Shown: in pieces, positions 47,566 to 60,602 of the stretch
Position numbering within the stretch: the stretch's first letter is position 1
Layout of the letters: the number at the start of each line of letters is the position of its first letter
From: Welwitschia mirabilis
Taxonomy: Eukaryota > Gnetophyta > Gnetopsida > Welwitschiales
NCBI GenBank assembly: GCA_051453625.1
Contig: JBOZIK010000001.1
Location: 72,013,977-72,077,976, forward strand
Length of the DNA: 64,000 bases
Direction of reading: 5' to 3'
Program-made: the position numbers and the translations under genes
Notes under the pieces: model-generated
The model's input: the letters and a program-made list of their open reading frames with translations, nothing else
Databases searched by the model: none
What the model was told of the DNA's origin: nothing

Positions 47566-50500
47566 ATGAACTTCTTTTCATTCATTATTTTTATTAAAGA
47601 ATTTATAATTTTTTACGTGATAATTGCAATACATGATAAAGTGCAATCATGATAATCAAAGGTTCTTTTAAACTAGAAACTTATAATAACCTTCATGCCC
47701 TAACAAAATTTTATACACATTTGATGAAGAAAACTAGAATCATATACATTACAAGATTGTGCCACAAGAAACTTATGGATTTGAGAAAGCACTATTTTTT
47801 ATAGTTGTTGTTATAATCTAGAGTGTATTTTCATATGCTATTTATTTTTATTTATTATTTATAAATATTTTTCATCAAACAATGAGTAAAACTAAATTGC
47901 ATGCATCATAATTCTATCTCATAGAAGGTATGAATTTTAGAGAAAATGCTATAACATTTTTTTTTTCTTTTTAAATTTGTCTTATCTTTCTATAAGTTTC
48001 TTCTATAGTCTTCTTCTATTTTTATCATTTTATAATTCAATTTTCATATGAATTCATGAAAAATAATAAACTGTAAGTGAAATGCTAGATTATGAACTCA
48101 TAATTTGTATAAACAACATTTTACCATGAACAAGATTAAAAACTTAAATTAAAAATCCTAGATCAGTCTAAAATCACTGTTAAATTGATATATGAACATA
48201 GGAATCAATTTGCTATTGAGATTCAAGTAAGATATTCTTGAGTGTATTTTTGATTTTTTAATTGATTTTTAATAAATACATAATTGTTTACATCTATAAG
48301 ACATTTGTTTTCATACAATAGTATTTTATTTTATTTTTATGTATGGTTCACATGTTAGTTCTTATCTTGTGGAATATGATTCATGTATAAACCATATCAT
48401 GTATTCTACTTTAAAAATAAATGAGATTAATTTCCTTATTACTCTTACAAATTCCATTCTTCCATTATTTCTTTCATGTCTAGTACTATTAAGGGTTTCA
48501 AAACTTAACAAATATGTCTTATTGTAGTTGCCATATATTTCATGCATTTTAACTTTCATACATGAACTAGGGATTAATTTGAATTAGTGACTTATACTAG
48601 GAGATGAAATAAATTATTATTAAGTTAATTTATAAAGAGATCTCAATGTGTACATCATCATGATCATGAATGATTCTATTAGTCTTTTACCAATCATAAA
48701 GTAGAATAATAAAATCATCATATAATGGGGATTTAATTGTAGCATTCACATATTAAAACTCTATCATGTGTACATTTTATTTATAAACATGCAAGATCAC
48801 AATTGTCTCTCTTTTATTGCTACTCCATTGCACACACATTTTATCAATTCAATTATGTAATTATTAAATTTTTAAATTATTAAGTTCTTACATACATAGT
48901 TATGTCATGATATAGTTGTAATTATCAAACATTAGATCATGACATTCTCATAAGATCTTTCATCCTTCAAACACGAGACTTAACTGTGATACTTTTTTTA
49001 ATGTAATTTAATCAATCAATAGAATAACTTAAAAGTATTAGTATACAATTAATACAATTATGTTAAAATATAAAAAAATTACTTAGTCAATAAAAATACT
49101 TATTTTCAACAATTCTCATCATAAAAATTCTTTATATTATATATTANNNNNNNNNNNNNNNNNNNNNNNNNNNNNNNNNNNNNNNNNNNNNNNNNNNNNN
49201 NNNNNNNNNNNNNNNNNNNNNNNNNNNNNNNNNNNNNNNNNNNNNNNNNNNNNNNNNNNNNNNNNNNNNNNNNNNNNNNNNNNNNNNNNNNNNNNNNNNN
49301 NNNNNNNNNNNNNNNNNNNNNNNNNNNNNNNNNNNNNNNNNNNNNNNNNNNNNNNNNNNNNNNNNNNNNNNNNNNNNNNNNNNNNNNNNNNNNNNNNNNN
49401 NNNNNNNNNNNNNNNNNNNNNNNNNNNNNNNNNNNNNNNNNNNNNNNNNNNNNNNNNNNNNNNNNNNNNNNNNNNNNNNNNNNNNNNNNNNNNNNNNNNN
49501 NNNNNNNNNNNNNNNNNNNNNNNNNNNNNNNNNNNNNNNNNNNNNNNNNNNNNNNNNNNNNNNNNNNNNNNNNNNNNNNNNNNNNNNNNNNNNNNNNNNN
49601 NNNNNNNNNNNNNNNNNNNNNNNNNNNNNNNNNNNNNNNNNNNNNNNNNNNNNNNNNNNNNNNNNNNNNNNNNNNNNNNNNNNNNNNNNNNNNNNNNNNN
49701 NNNNNNNNNNNNNNNNNNNNNNNNNNNNNNNNNNACATGAATCCTTATGTTTCTCTTAATGAGGAGAAACACCTTAGGTTACTACATGATATGATTTTAG
49801 TATTCTAATATAAAAATAAAAATGTTTGATAAAAAATTTGATAAGTTTTAATGAGAATCTAATCTCATTGATCATAATACTTAAGAAATAGCTTAGGCAT
49901 GTTATATATAATTGGAAATGTCTTGACACTGAAAATTTAAATATGTAGAGATATTATGATTTATTAAATATGAGATTTAAGCTATATTTATGTCATATTT
50001 CTAAAATGATAATATTTTGATCTTTATGAATATGTTAGCCTAACATGTTTTCTTAATATAAGAAATTAATGTTGCACTTCTTAAATAGATAAAACATCTA
50101 TTGACCAATTCAATTCCAATTACTAGAATTTCTTAAAATATAATTTAATGATCTATCCTAGGATTTCAAGAATAATCAAGATCTCCTCTATGATTTTAAT
50201 CATTCATGAAAATATATTAGAGTGTTAGATAAACATACTATTAACTATTACATTTGGGTAGATGATCTAATAGAAAATAATTAAATAACTCAAATTAAAA
50301 GAGAAATTATCATCATTTCTAAAGATGAATTCATAGTACATTCTATTAATGAACTTATTAACTTTCTATCAAATAATTTGATTATGAAGCTATCATAGAG
50401 ATAATCTCANNNNNNNNNNNNNNNNNNNNNNNNNNNNNNNNNNNNNNNNNNNNNNNNNNNNNNNNNNNNNNNNNNNNNNNNNNNNNNNNNNNNNNNNNNN

Positions 50501-53500
50501 NNNNNNNNNNNNNNNNNNNNNNNNNNNNNNNNNNNNNNNNNNNNNNNNNNNNNNNNNNNNNNNNNNNNNNNNNNNNNNNNNNNNNNNNNNNNNNNNNNNN
50601 NNNNNNNNNNNNNNNNNNNNNNNNNNNNNNNNNNNNNNNNNNNNNNNNNNNNNNNNNNNNNNNNNNNNNNNNNNNNNNNNNNNNNNNNNNNNNNNNNNNN
50701 NNNNNNNNNNNNNNNNNNNNNNNNNNNNNNNNNNNNNNNNNNNNNNNNNNNNNNNNNNNNNNNNNNNNNNNNNNNNNNNNNNNNNNNNNNNNNNNNNNNN
50801 NNNNNNNNNNNNNNNNNNNNNNNNNNNNNNNNNNNNNNNNNNNNNNNNNNNNNNNNNNNNNNNNNNNNNNNNNNNNNNNNNNNNNNNNNNNNNNNNNNNN
50901 NNAACTCTTCAAGAATAAATTATTAACCATACAATACCTGTCTAATATATGACCTTCTTCTTATCATGATTTTTTTATTATAGACATATATTTTCTTAAT
51001 ATATTAGAATATTACCCAAATATCTTAATGATATTGTATAGTCGATGCACTTTATAGCCTACTTTTTGAGATACAATCAAATACATCTCTTTTGGGAGTA
51101 TATAAATCATTATATATTAGGTGTCATAGTAGCTATTCATCTTTAAAATGACTATTTTAAATCACCATAATATAGTAAATCTTCATATTAATAATCTCAT
51201 AAAGTGATGGGATCCTATTACATTACATTACATTACTATGATCTAATGCTTTAGTTAGCTATGATTAACATCCTAAAACTCCTTTGTAGACTAAATTTCT
51301 TGATATCCTTAAATAATAATCATTATACATCATGATTTAAGTAAAATTATTAAGTAAGTAAGTACTAAATATGTACACTTTTAATACTTCTAAGCACCAA
51401 TCGAATTAGAAAGAGAAGTAAAAAGCATTGAGATTTTTTAGTAAAAGGAACATATCAATTAAAATTATTAATGATGTAAAAAAATTGAAAAAAGTATAAT
51501 CATGATGGATGTTAAGAATAAAAATCTCATTTTATCCCATTTATTTCAAATATATGTAAATTATATCCTAGATTCATATCATCAAATGCACCTATGTTAT
51601 ATTTAATTATGATCCTAATAAAATTTTGTCCATATATTATTATTATTATTTCTAAAGTTTAAGAACATGTACATTTCTAAAATCTCTAAATCAAATAAAG
51701 AGGAAAAAATTGCAATAATAATTTCCATGCATTTTTATTTTCTATTCCATGCCTTCTTCCCTTGCATCCTTTCTAAGGTGGCATTAATAATTACTTTTAA
51801 AAAAAAGGAAAAAAAATCATGTAAAACCTCCTCCATTAATGTCATGTTATGTTGGCCTTTATTTATTATTTAAAACATTGANNNNNNNNNNNNNNNNNNN
51901 NNNNNNNNNNNNNNNNNNNNNNNNNNNNNNNNNNNNNNNNNNNNNNNNNNNNNNNNNNNNNNNNNNNNNNNNNNNNNNNNNCTTTATTTATTATTTAAAA
52001 CATTGACATTTTAAATTGCATCTTATTGTATAAAGGGAATAGAAACTTTTTAATTAGCTTATCTTCCGCTATGTTTCATAAGCTTTTGGGATAAAACCCT
52101 TACATGGAATTATTATACATCTTCTTTTTCCACTAAAAAACTATTATGAATTCTAACTTGGAAGACACAGTATTTGTTTTCTAGTATTTTATGAATTTCT
52201 TTATTTAGAAGAGTTTCCAATAATTCTAAGTAATGTCAAATTACTTTAAATCCTAACTATCTTTATAAATTAGAACATGAATTATTAATTATCTTAAAAA
52301 TGTAACATGTTATGCAAAAGTTATCTTTAATATTATTTGTTAAATTACTTAACCTTTCTTCTTTCCTTTATACTAAAACCCTAATATTGAGATTTTCATA
52401 TTACTTATCTTCCTCCATCAACACATCTATGAATTTACCTCCAACTGAATATTAAATTCATCGCTAAGGCTATCATCAAGCTCACTTATTTCAATAATAT
52501 ATTATTCAAGTTTATCACCGTCATTATTTTCAAGGTCATAATTATTTTTAGATGCTATAAAATTCCCGTCTTTAATATCACAAACATAGATATTAGTAGT
52601 AAAAACATATAAATATAATTCTATTTGCAAAATAATTAGAAAACCAAGCAAAANNNNNNNNNNNNNNNNNNNNNNNNNNNNNNNNNNNNNNNNNNNNNNN
52701 NNNNNNNNNNNNNNNNNNNNNNNNNNNNNNNNNNNNNNNNNNNNNNNNNNNNNNNNNNNNNNNNNNNNNNNNNNNNNNNNNNNNNNNNNNNNNNNNNNNN
52801 NNNNNNNNNNNNNNNNNNNNNNNNNNNNNNNNNNNNNNNNNNNNNNNNNNNNNNNNNNNNNNNNNNNNNNNNNNNNNNNNNNNNNNNNNNNNNNNNNNNN
52901 NNNNNNNNNNNNNNNNNNNNNNNNNNNNNNNNNNNNNNNNNNNNNNNNNNNNNNNNNNNNNNNNNNNNNNNNNNNNNNNNNNNNNNNNNNNNNNNNNNNN
53001 NNNNNNNNNNNNNNNNNNNNNNNNNNNNNNNNNNNNNNNNNNNNNNNNNNNNNNNNNNNNNNNNNNNNNNNNNNNNNNNNNNNNNNNNNNNNNNNNNNNN
53101 NNNNNNNNNNNNNNNNNNNNNNNNNNNNNNNNNNNNNNNNNNNNNNNNNNCCAATTTCTTTTCTAGCCTATAATAATAAATCAAGTTATTCTTATACTAG
53201 TAGAGAGTTACAATAAAAACAAATATAATATCCTAGTATTGGCTATATTATTAATCATCTAAAATTCATAATAATTTATTCTCAATATTTCATATGATTT
53301 TAAATTTTAACTCATCACAACTATCATGCCTTCAGGATGTACCCTTCAAGTTATGATTTAATTAGGACTTTTAATATAATTTTGTTATCTTATTAACTTT
53401 TTGCTTGTTCAACACCAATAAAATACTAATAAATATCTAAATCNNNNNNNNNNNNNNNNNNNNNNNNNNNNNNNGAATTAATCACACTTCAATTAAATAA

Positions 53501-54106
53501 TGTCTAATATCTCTACTATTATTCCAAACATATGTTGTAAGGGAAAACTATCATGGATTGAGAGTATATCCCTATATCATATTGTATTATGTTTTCTACC
53601 CTAGTTAGTGCAAGATCTATGTATGTTAAAGGGGTTTTTAAGGTTTTGGTTCTAATACTTAAAAGAATGATGTGATGGAAGGCTTTGAATTTGTTATATA
53701 TACAAACCTACTATGATCTACCATTATCTAGCATAATTTGGCTAGTTTAAGAATAGATGTTTTATCTTTGCTAATGATTGTTTTAATGTGAAGAAATTTT
53801 ATAAAGAGACGTTTTATGATGTTCGAGGTGATTTGATAGTATCCTCAGATATTAAAGATCAAATCAATATTCTAGTTATTTTTCATTGATGCATAATGTA
53901 TATTTTTCTCAAAGTAAGGGATTGTTAGGCTATGAAGCAAATCGTATACTAGAATTCTTGCACTATATTTGTAATATGTTGTAAAGTTGTAATTAAGAAT
54001 TAGGTAAGATATTATACTAGAATTATTACATCATATTTTTAATATTTTGTAATGTTATAATTAAATGTTATCCCTTAATCATGGTCTTACATGTCATTAT
54101 TACATC
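47566..54106. other. Unassigned gap-rich AT DNA
   Basis: No domain or LTR pair was recognised in 6.5 kb. N runs occupy 49147-49734, 50410-50902, 51882-51981, 52654-53150 and 53444-53474. The apparent long frames here consist of N and carry no information. The stretch may hold host intergenic DNA and unrecognisable repeats. Confidence 0.5.
51882..51981. other. Assembly gap (100 N) with repeated flanks
   Basis: CTTTATTTATTATTTAAAAC and ATTGA stand both before and after the gap, so this looks like an unmerged overlap of about 25 bases. Confidence 0.85.
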
Positions 54107-54142
54107 NNNNNNNNNNNNNNNNNNNNNNNNNNNNNNNNNNNN

Positions 54143-55519
54143 NNNNNNNNNNNAACCCTAGAGGTGAATAGATTCTATAGTAATATTCAAATAGTCTCAC
54201 AATAAAAATTTGCTTAAAGAGATTACTAAAAAACTTGTGCATAAGAACTAAAAGTGATATGAAAAATGAAAACAATGAAAAGAATAAAAATATGAATTAG
54301 ATGCATGCAAGCTTTATAGTGATTGAGGAAACCACCTACTCCACTCTCAATGATCAACATATTACCAAGTTTGATCCAAATCTTTATTAACTCATTTAGG
54401 TCTTGTAGGTTCACCTATAATCTTTACACTCAGACTTTTACAGGCTAANNNNNNNCCTTTTCAAATGGACTTTTGTAGGCTAAGTCTTAACCTTTAGAAG
54501 ATGTAATAATGATGGTAAAATTTCTTGATGCATTGATATCAATTATTCTTTAGCACAATGATAGTGATGTAGCTCTTCTCTTGTAAATAAAATAAACTGC
54601 AATAATGAAGTACAAGATCTGATGTTATATGCAAAGATACAATAGATGTCAACTCATTCTTAGTCAGGAATGCAATGCAAGCTAGTACAATGATTAANNN
54701 NNNNNNNNNNNNNNNNNNNNNNNNNNNNNNNNNNNNNNNNNNNNNNNNNNNNNNNNNNNNNNNNNNNNNNNNNNNNNNNNNNNNNNNNNNNNNNNNNTAG
54801 TACAATGATTAAACACTAGATTCAATCATTTGGTAAAATGCAAAAAAGTTTTAAAATTTATTTATTTTTGGTTTATTTATAATAAACGAAATTTAGAATT
54901 ATTATAATTAAAATAGCACTTCCAAAGAATAGAAAATGGCTACATAATGGATATAAATTTTTTTTTTTTCCATTCTGATCGGTTAACCCCTTAATCATCC
55001 GGTTGACTTCTTCTAATGCCATGATTTAAACAGGTCACCTGAGTAAACTATTTGGTTGCTCCAGTTTCTTATGAATCCATGTTTTATTGACCTCTTCGNN
55101 NNNNNNNNNNNNNNNNNNNNNNNNNNNNNNNNNNNNNNNNNNNNNNNNNNNNNNNNNNNNNNNNNNNNNNNNNNNNNNNNNNNNNNNNNNNNNNNNNNNN
55201 NNNNNNNNNNNNNNNNNNNNNNNNNNNNNNNNNNNNNNNNNNNNNNNNNNNNNNNNNNNNNNNNNNNNNNNNNNNNNNNNNNNNNNNNNNNNNNNNNNNN
55301 NNNNNNNNNNNNNNNNNNNNNNNNNNNNNNNNNNNNNNNNNNNNNNNNNNNNNNNNNNNNNNNNNNNNNNNNNNNNNNNNNNNNNNNNNNNNNNNNNNNN
55401 NNNNNNNNNNTACTTCAACTTTTGACCTGCAAGTGTTTAATATTTTCTACACAAGATACATAAATTTTGCTTCATAGAAAAAATTAGTTTAATATCAATT
55501 GGCAATACATAATCTAACA
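54143..55519 (-). repeat. 3' LTR of element J
   Basis: Its outer edge falls in the gap at 54107-54153 and is placed by comparison with 60603. Landmarks shared with the 5' LTR are AAACCACCTACTCCACTCTC, TTAACCTTTAGAAGATGTAA and CACAAGATACATAAATTTTG. It ends AATCTAACA at 55519. Gaps lie at 54449, 54698 and 55099. Confidence 0.88.
54698..54797. other. Assembly gap (100 N) with repeated flanks
   Basis: TAGTACAATGATTAA precedes and follows the run, as expected for an unmerged overlap inside the LTR. Confidence 0.85.
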
Positions 55520-55532
55520 ATCATCCCCTTTA
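55520..55532 (-). promoter_or_regulatory. Polypurine tract of element J
   Basis: On the minus strand TAAAGGGGATGAT directly precedes the LTR start TGTTAGATT. Confidence 0.8.
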
Positions 55533-55973
55533 ATATTAATGGTCCTATTAAAATTTGAGAAAAATCCTTCTCATGAAATGCCTATTATCCTTTGCAAAAA
55601 TATTAATCCTTTTAATACAAAATGAAGACATTTTCATAAGATTTACTTTGTTCTAATATTAAAGTAATTTAAGGTGTAAATTTTGGAAAGTTAAGAAAAT
55701 GCCAAAATGTTTATGAAAGTAACATTTATAAGAAGTAATATTTTGATCATCTAATATTTAACATTTTGTTGATTGACAATTAAAAGTGCACTTACAAATA
55801 TATAAGATAAACAACATTTTAAATTGGAATGTTTAATATATCAAAAATTTAAGTTCATATAAAAATTAGGTTTACACTAAAAATTTAAAACACAAATTTG
55901 AGAGAGTAATAACAAGTGCATTTCTAATTAACTACAATAGATAGTACAAAGTAAAAGTACTCATCAATATAGC
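55533..55973 (-). other. 3' untranslated part of element J
   Basis: AT-rich sequence without a recognised frame lies between the gap over RNase H (55974-56585) and the PPT. The post-pol frame of F and H was not seen, but the gap could hide part of one. Confidence 0.5.
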
Positions 55974-56585
55974 NNNNNNNNNNNNNNNNNNNNNNNNNNN
56001 NNNNNNNNNNNNNNNNNNNNNNNNNNNNNNNNNNNNNNNNNNNNNNNNNNNNNNNNNNNNNNNNNNNNNNNNNNNNNNNNNNNNNNNNNNNNNNNNNNNN
56101 NNNNNNNNNNNNNNNNNNNNNNNNNNNNNNNNNNNNNNNNNNNNNNNNNNNNNNNNNNNNNNNNNNNNNNNNNNNNNNNNNNNNNNNNNNNNNNNNNNNN
56201 NNNNNNNNNNNNNNNNNNNNNNNNNNNNNNNNNNNNNNNNNNNNNNNNNNNNNNNNNNNNNNNNNNNNNNNNNNNNNNNNNNNNNNNNNNNNNNNNNNNN
56301 NNNNNNNNNNNNNNNNNNNNNNNNNNNNNNNNNNNNNNNNNNNNNNNNNNNNNNNNNNNNNNNNNNNNNNNNNNNNNNNNNNNNNNNNNNNNNNNNNNNN
56401 NNNNNNNNNNNNNNNNNNNNNNNNNNNNNNNNNNNNNNNNNNNNNNNNNNNNNNNNNNNNNNNNNNNNNNNNNNNNNNNNNNNNNNNNNNNNNNNNNNNN
56501 NNNNNNNNNNNNNNNNNNNNNNNNNNNNNNNNNNNNNNNNNNNNNNNNNNNNNNNNNNNNNNNNNNNNNNNNNNNNNNNNNNNNN

Positions 56586-57570
56586 ATCTCTATGAGATAT
56601 CACAAACCATAATCACATGTGCCTTTTACATATATGATTATTCTTTTTACTACATGTAGATGTGATTCGTTTGGTTGGGATTGATAACTTACACATACTC
56701 CAACACTAAACATGATGTCTAATCTACTTTAAGTTAAATATAATAAACTTCCAATCATACTTCTGTAAAGATTTTAATCTGCTAATTTACCATTCTCATC
56801 TAAATTTACTTTGCAACATGTTGACATAGGGGTATTAATTATTTTTTCATTATCTAACCCAAATCATTTGTTTAAATCTCTTGCATATTTAGATTAAGAA
56901 ATAAATATTCCATCTTTTAATTGCTTAATCTATAGTCCAAGAAAATTTTTTACTTCAGTAAGAATACTCATTTCAAAATAAGTTGTTATAATAGTTGTAA
57001 ATTTTTTTGATAACCTTTCATTTGAGGCACGAAATATGATATCATCTACATAGATTTGTATAATAATGAAATCCTTTATTAAGTCCTTCATAAATAAGGT
57101 TTTGTCTATTGTTACATGAGTATATCCATTATCATTTAAAAAAGTAACTAGTTTTTCATACCTAGCTCTTAGAGCTTATTTCAATTCATACAGGTCTTTT
57201 TTAAGTCTATTCACATGATTAGTTTTATGAGAATTAATAAAACCTTGTGATTGCTCAACATAAATTTCTTCATTTAATGTACTATTTAAAAAGGCACTCT
57301 TCAAATCCATTTGATACACTTTGAAAGTTTTAAAATCTACAAAAGAAAAAAACATGCTAATGATATCTATCCTTGCAATAGATGCAAACGTATCACCTAC
57401 ATCAATGCCTTCTATCTGGTTGTAGCCTTGTGCTACTAATCTTACCTTGTTTTTAATGACATTATTTTCTTTATCATATTTGTTTTTAAAAATCCACTTA
57501 CTCCTAATGATATTTTTATCTTTTCCCCTTTCTACAAGTCTTCAAACATCATTTCTCTTAAACTGTTATA
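56586..57570 (-). pseudogene. Copia reverse transcriptase and start of RNase H (element J)
   Basis: From the 5' side the minus strand shows VAQGYNQIEGIDV, YQMDLKSAFLNSTLNEEIYVE, SQGFINSHKTNHV, KKDLYELK, then at 57041-57052 the catalytic YVDD in QIYVDDIIFRAS. TPMSTCCKVNLDE, YRSMIGSLLYLT and KRIIIYVKGTCDYGL follow. A stop replaces the expected glutamine after LYELK and a few others occur. Apart from those, this is the most intact RT in the window. RNase H disappears into the gap at 55974-56585. Confidence 0.92.
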
Positions 57571-57781
57571 ATTCATCTTATGTTATCATCTTCCATTCCC
57601 CATGAATTTTGTCTTCTTCAAATTTCTTGAGCTCTAGTTTTTAAACATAGAAAATGTGAGTAAATAAATTCTTTCTAGAACTTCTTGTATTTATTTTGGA
57701 ACCAGCTTCTCTAATAATAGACTCAAATGGATGATCTTTTAATTGTTTGATCTTTTTCGATGTGCCTTCTTTTGTAGGAGC

Positions 57782-59620
57782 TTAATTATTTTTAGTAGTC
57801 ACTTTATTAGTTATGGGGATACTTATAAATATAACTTTCTCTTCATTTGAATAATTTTTTCTTGTGTAAATCTCATTAATTTTCACATTTATTGACTCTT
57901 CTACTATTAAACTTCTCTTGTTAAAAACTAGATATGCTCTACTTCTAACTAAGTACCCTATAAAAATAGCTTCATTGGCTTTAGAGTCGAATTTACTTAG
58001 ATGTTTTCTATCTTTCAGCACATAGCATTTACTTCCAAATACTTTCAAAATTTGAAATTTTATATTGTCTTTCTTTTCATAACTCATATGATGCTTTAAC
58101 TATACTAGGTCTAAAATAAACTTTGTTAATAATATAGCATATTGTGCTAACAACCTTATCCCAAAATGATTTAGGAATCTTTTTATCATTTAGCATAGTT
58201 CATGCTATTTTTTGGAGGACTTTGTTCTTTATTTTAGCTATACCATTTTGTTATGGTATCTTTAGGCCTAAAAATTAATGATCAATTCTATTATTAATGC
58301 AATATTTATCAAAAAGATGATTCTCAAATTCACCACTATGATTACNNNNNNNNNNNNNNNNNNNNNNNNNNNNNNNNNNNNNNNNNNNNNNNNNNNNNNN
58401 NNNNNNNNNNNNNNNNNNNNNNNNNNNNNNNNNNNNNNNNNNNNNNNNNNNNNNNNNNNNNNNNNNNNNNNNNNNNNNNNNNNNNNNNNNNNNNNNNNNN
58501 NNNNNNNNNNNNNNNNNNNNNNNNNNNNNNNNNNNNNNNNNNNNNNNNNNNNNNNNNNNNNNNNNNNNNNNNNNNNNNNNNNNNNNNNNNNNNNNNNNNN
58601 NNNNNNNNNNNNNNNNNNNNNNNNNNNNNNNNNNNNNNNNNNNNNNNNNNNNNNNNNNNNNNNNNNNNNNNNNNNNNNNNNNNNNNNNNNNNNNNNNNNN
58701 NNNNNNNNNNNNNNNNNNNNNNNNNNNNNNNNNNNNNNNNNNNNNNNNNNNNNNNNNNNNNNNNNNNNNNNNNNNNNNNNNNNNNNNNNNNNNNNNNNNN
58801 NNNNNNNNNNNNNNNNNNNNNNNNNNNNNNNNNNNNNNNNNNNNNNNNNNNNNNNNNNNNNNNNNNNNNNNNNNNNNNNNNNNNNNNNNNNNNNNNNNNN
58901 NNNNNNNNNNNNNNNNNNNNNNNNNNNNNNNNNNNNNNNNNNNNNNNNNNNNNNNNNNNNNNNNNNNNNNNNNNNNNNNNNNNNNNNNNNNNNNNNNNNN
59001 NNNNNNNNNNNNNNNNNNNNNNNNNNNNNNNNNNNNNNNNNNNNNNNNNNNNNNNNNNNNNNNNNNNNNNNNNNNNNNNNNNNNNNNNNNNNNNNNNNNN
59101 NNNNNNNNNNNNNNNNNNNNNNNNNNNNNNNNNNNNNNNNNNNNNNNNNNNNNNNNNNNNNNNNNNNNNNNNNNNNNNNNNNNNNNNNNNNNNNNNNNNN
59201 NNNNNNNNNNNNNNNNNNNNNNNNNNNNNNNNNNNNNNNNNNNNNNNNNNNNNNNNNNNNNNNNNNNNNNNNNNNAATACCTTTTACAAAATTTTTACGA
59301 ATAATCATTTTCAATTGACCATAATCAACATGGCCTAATTACTTATTCCAAAGCTCTTCTTAAGGAACATTAGAAAAGTAACACAAAGAAAATGATTAAT
59401 CTATGATATAAACATTGTCTATTTTATTTGCTCTAAGAATAATATTATTTGATTTTCCATACAAAATTTCACACTTTGACTTATTGAAAACTACCTTGTG
59501 ACCTTTGTCACATATTTGGCTAAGACTCAATAAATTATGCTTTAAACTAGTCACATACAAAACTTCATTAATTCTATGAAGGTTACCTCCACTGATGCTT
59601 CTAATATCTTTTATTTTTGC
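57782..59620 (-). pseudogene. Copia integrase with 930-N gap (element J)
   Basis: The N-terminal part (59280-59560) reads LSQICDKGHKVVFNKSKCEI, VYII and LGHVDYGQLKMIIRKNFV, the pre-integrase and zinc-finger start. The gap at 58346-59275 hides the catalytic core. After it come QNGIAKIKNKVLQKIA and MLNDKKIPKSFWDK. The piece at 57782-58087 is open for 101 codons: LKVFGSKCYVLKDRKHLSKF, EAIFIGYLVRSRAYLVFN and EESINVKINE, the copia linker in very good condition. Confidence 0.88.
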
Positions 59621-59960
59621 TCATCTATTATCATTAAAAGTCACTTCTCTTCCATCAAAGTTACTTAATTGCCTAAATGTGGAATTTGCTCTCATCATAT
59701 GTCTTGAACATCCACTATCCAAATAGCAACTACTGCTATTTGAGACCTTGAATGCTATCTGAATTAACAGACTTTTAAGATCATTAGCTTTTACCCACTT
59801 GGTCTTTTTAGACTTATGCGGTATACTTCCTTTTGGAATAATTTTAAAAGGAAAAGAACCAACTAAATTTGAAAACAACATTAAATTTCTAGCATTATAA
59901 AAAAGTTTTAAATGTCATGTATTTTCACAAAAATGACAAGTGACTTTTAAGATGAACTTA
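59621..59960 (-). pseudogene. Copia protease with upstream knuckle (element J)
   Basis: An open stretch of 86 codons at 59621-59881 contains YLDSGCSRHMM, the intact catalytic DSG of copia protease, followed by GREVTFNDN. Upstream of it KGSIPHKSKKTKWVK fits the Sirevirus-like linker before protease. Just before the stretch, near 59920, TCHFCENTGHLK is a CX2CX4H knuckle whose last cysteine position is changed. The start of the open stretch is simply where the frame clears, not a real initiation site. Confidence 0.85.
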
Positions 59961-60560
59961 CTTTACTATGTTACCTAATTTTATTACCTTTGTAGTTTTT
60001 AGGAGATGAACCAAATACCTAACTTATTATTGGTAGGTTTTCAAACTTCAAGAAACTATTCTAATTTGGAAGAACCATTAGAAAGTTTATCAATAAAATG
60101 AGATAAATCTTTTACTTATAAAATGAGATTGGAGTTTTTAGATTTGATCTTCTTATATCTTTATTCCATTTTTTCCTTTTCTTTGGTAAGAGACTTTGTA
60201 ATCTTATTTAGGTCATTTATTCTTTTAGCCAACTTTTAAGATTTAAAGTATAGTTCTTGATAGGTATCTCATAGCTCATACTATTCTTCATTAATCACAT
60301 TCAAATCATTATGCTTTAATGTGCTGGCAAGTTCTGTAGAGGAGGTACAATTACCATGAAGGATAGTCTTCTATCTTCATCAAATTCTTGACCTAATCTA
60401 TTGTTACTTTCCTAAGACTATCCATAGTCTGCAACCTTCTTGAGAATGTATTCACATACTATCCAAAATATGCCAATAAAAGTACATATATCTAAGAAAG
60501 GCACAGTTGAAAAATCAATAAAGGGATTACTCATTTTCGGGTTCTAAAGTCTAGATTAGT
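59961..60560 (-). pseudogene. Shortened copia gag (element J)
   Basis: The frame opens with MSNPFIDFSTVPF about 55 bases after the PBS, a normal gag start for this lineage. It then runs quickly into a lysine- and glutamate-rich stretch (KRINDLNKITKSLTKEKEKM, a likely coiled coil) that belongs to the gag tail. The middle part that holds the UBN2 domain in F and H was not found, and the whole distance from start to knuckle is only about 600 bases. An internal deletion of several hundred bases is inferred. Confidence 0.65.
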
Positions 60561-60587
60561 TAAAATTTAAAAATGGATTCAACCTTA

Positions 60588-60598
60588 CTTTGATACCA
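60588..60598 (-). promoter_or_regulatory. Primer binding site of element J
   Basis: On the minus strand TGGTATCAAAGTAAGG matches the methionine-tRNA site TGGTATCAGAGC in its first 11-12 bases with two G-to-A or C-to-T changes. It is four bases from the LTR. Confidence 0.9.
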
Positions 60599-60602
60599 AT
60601 TA

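Noticed and set aside
48339-48559. Overlapping short frames on both strands
   Set aside because: No similarity, no conserved start context, and both strands are open together, which points to chance.
49106-53184. Long apparent reading frames of 180-210 codons
   Set aside because: They consist almost wholly of unknown residues from N runs. The same holds for the frames around 55035-56603, 58268-59318 and 61132-62229.
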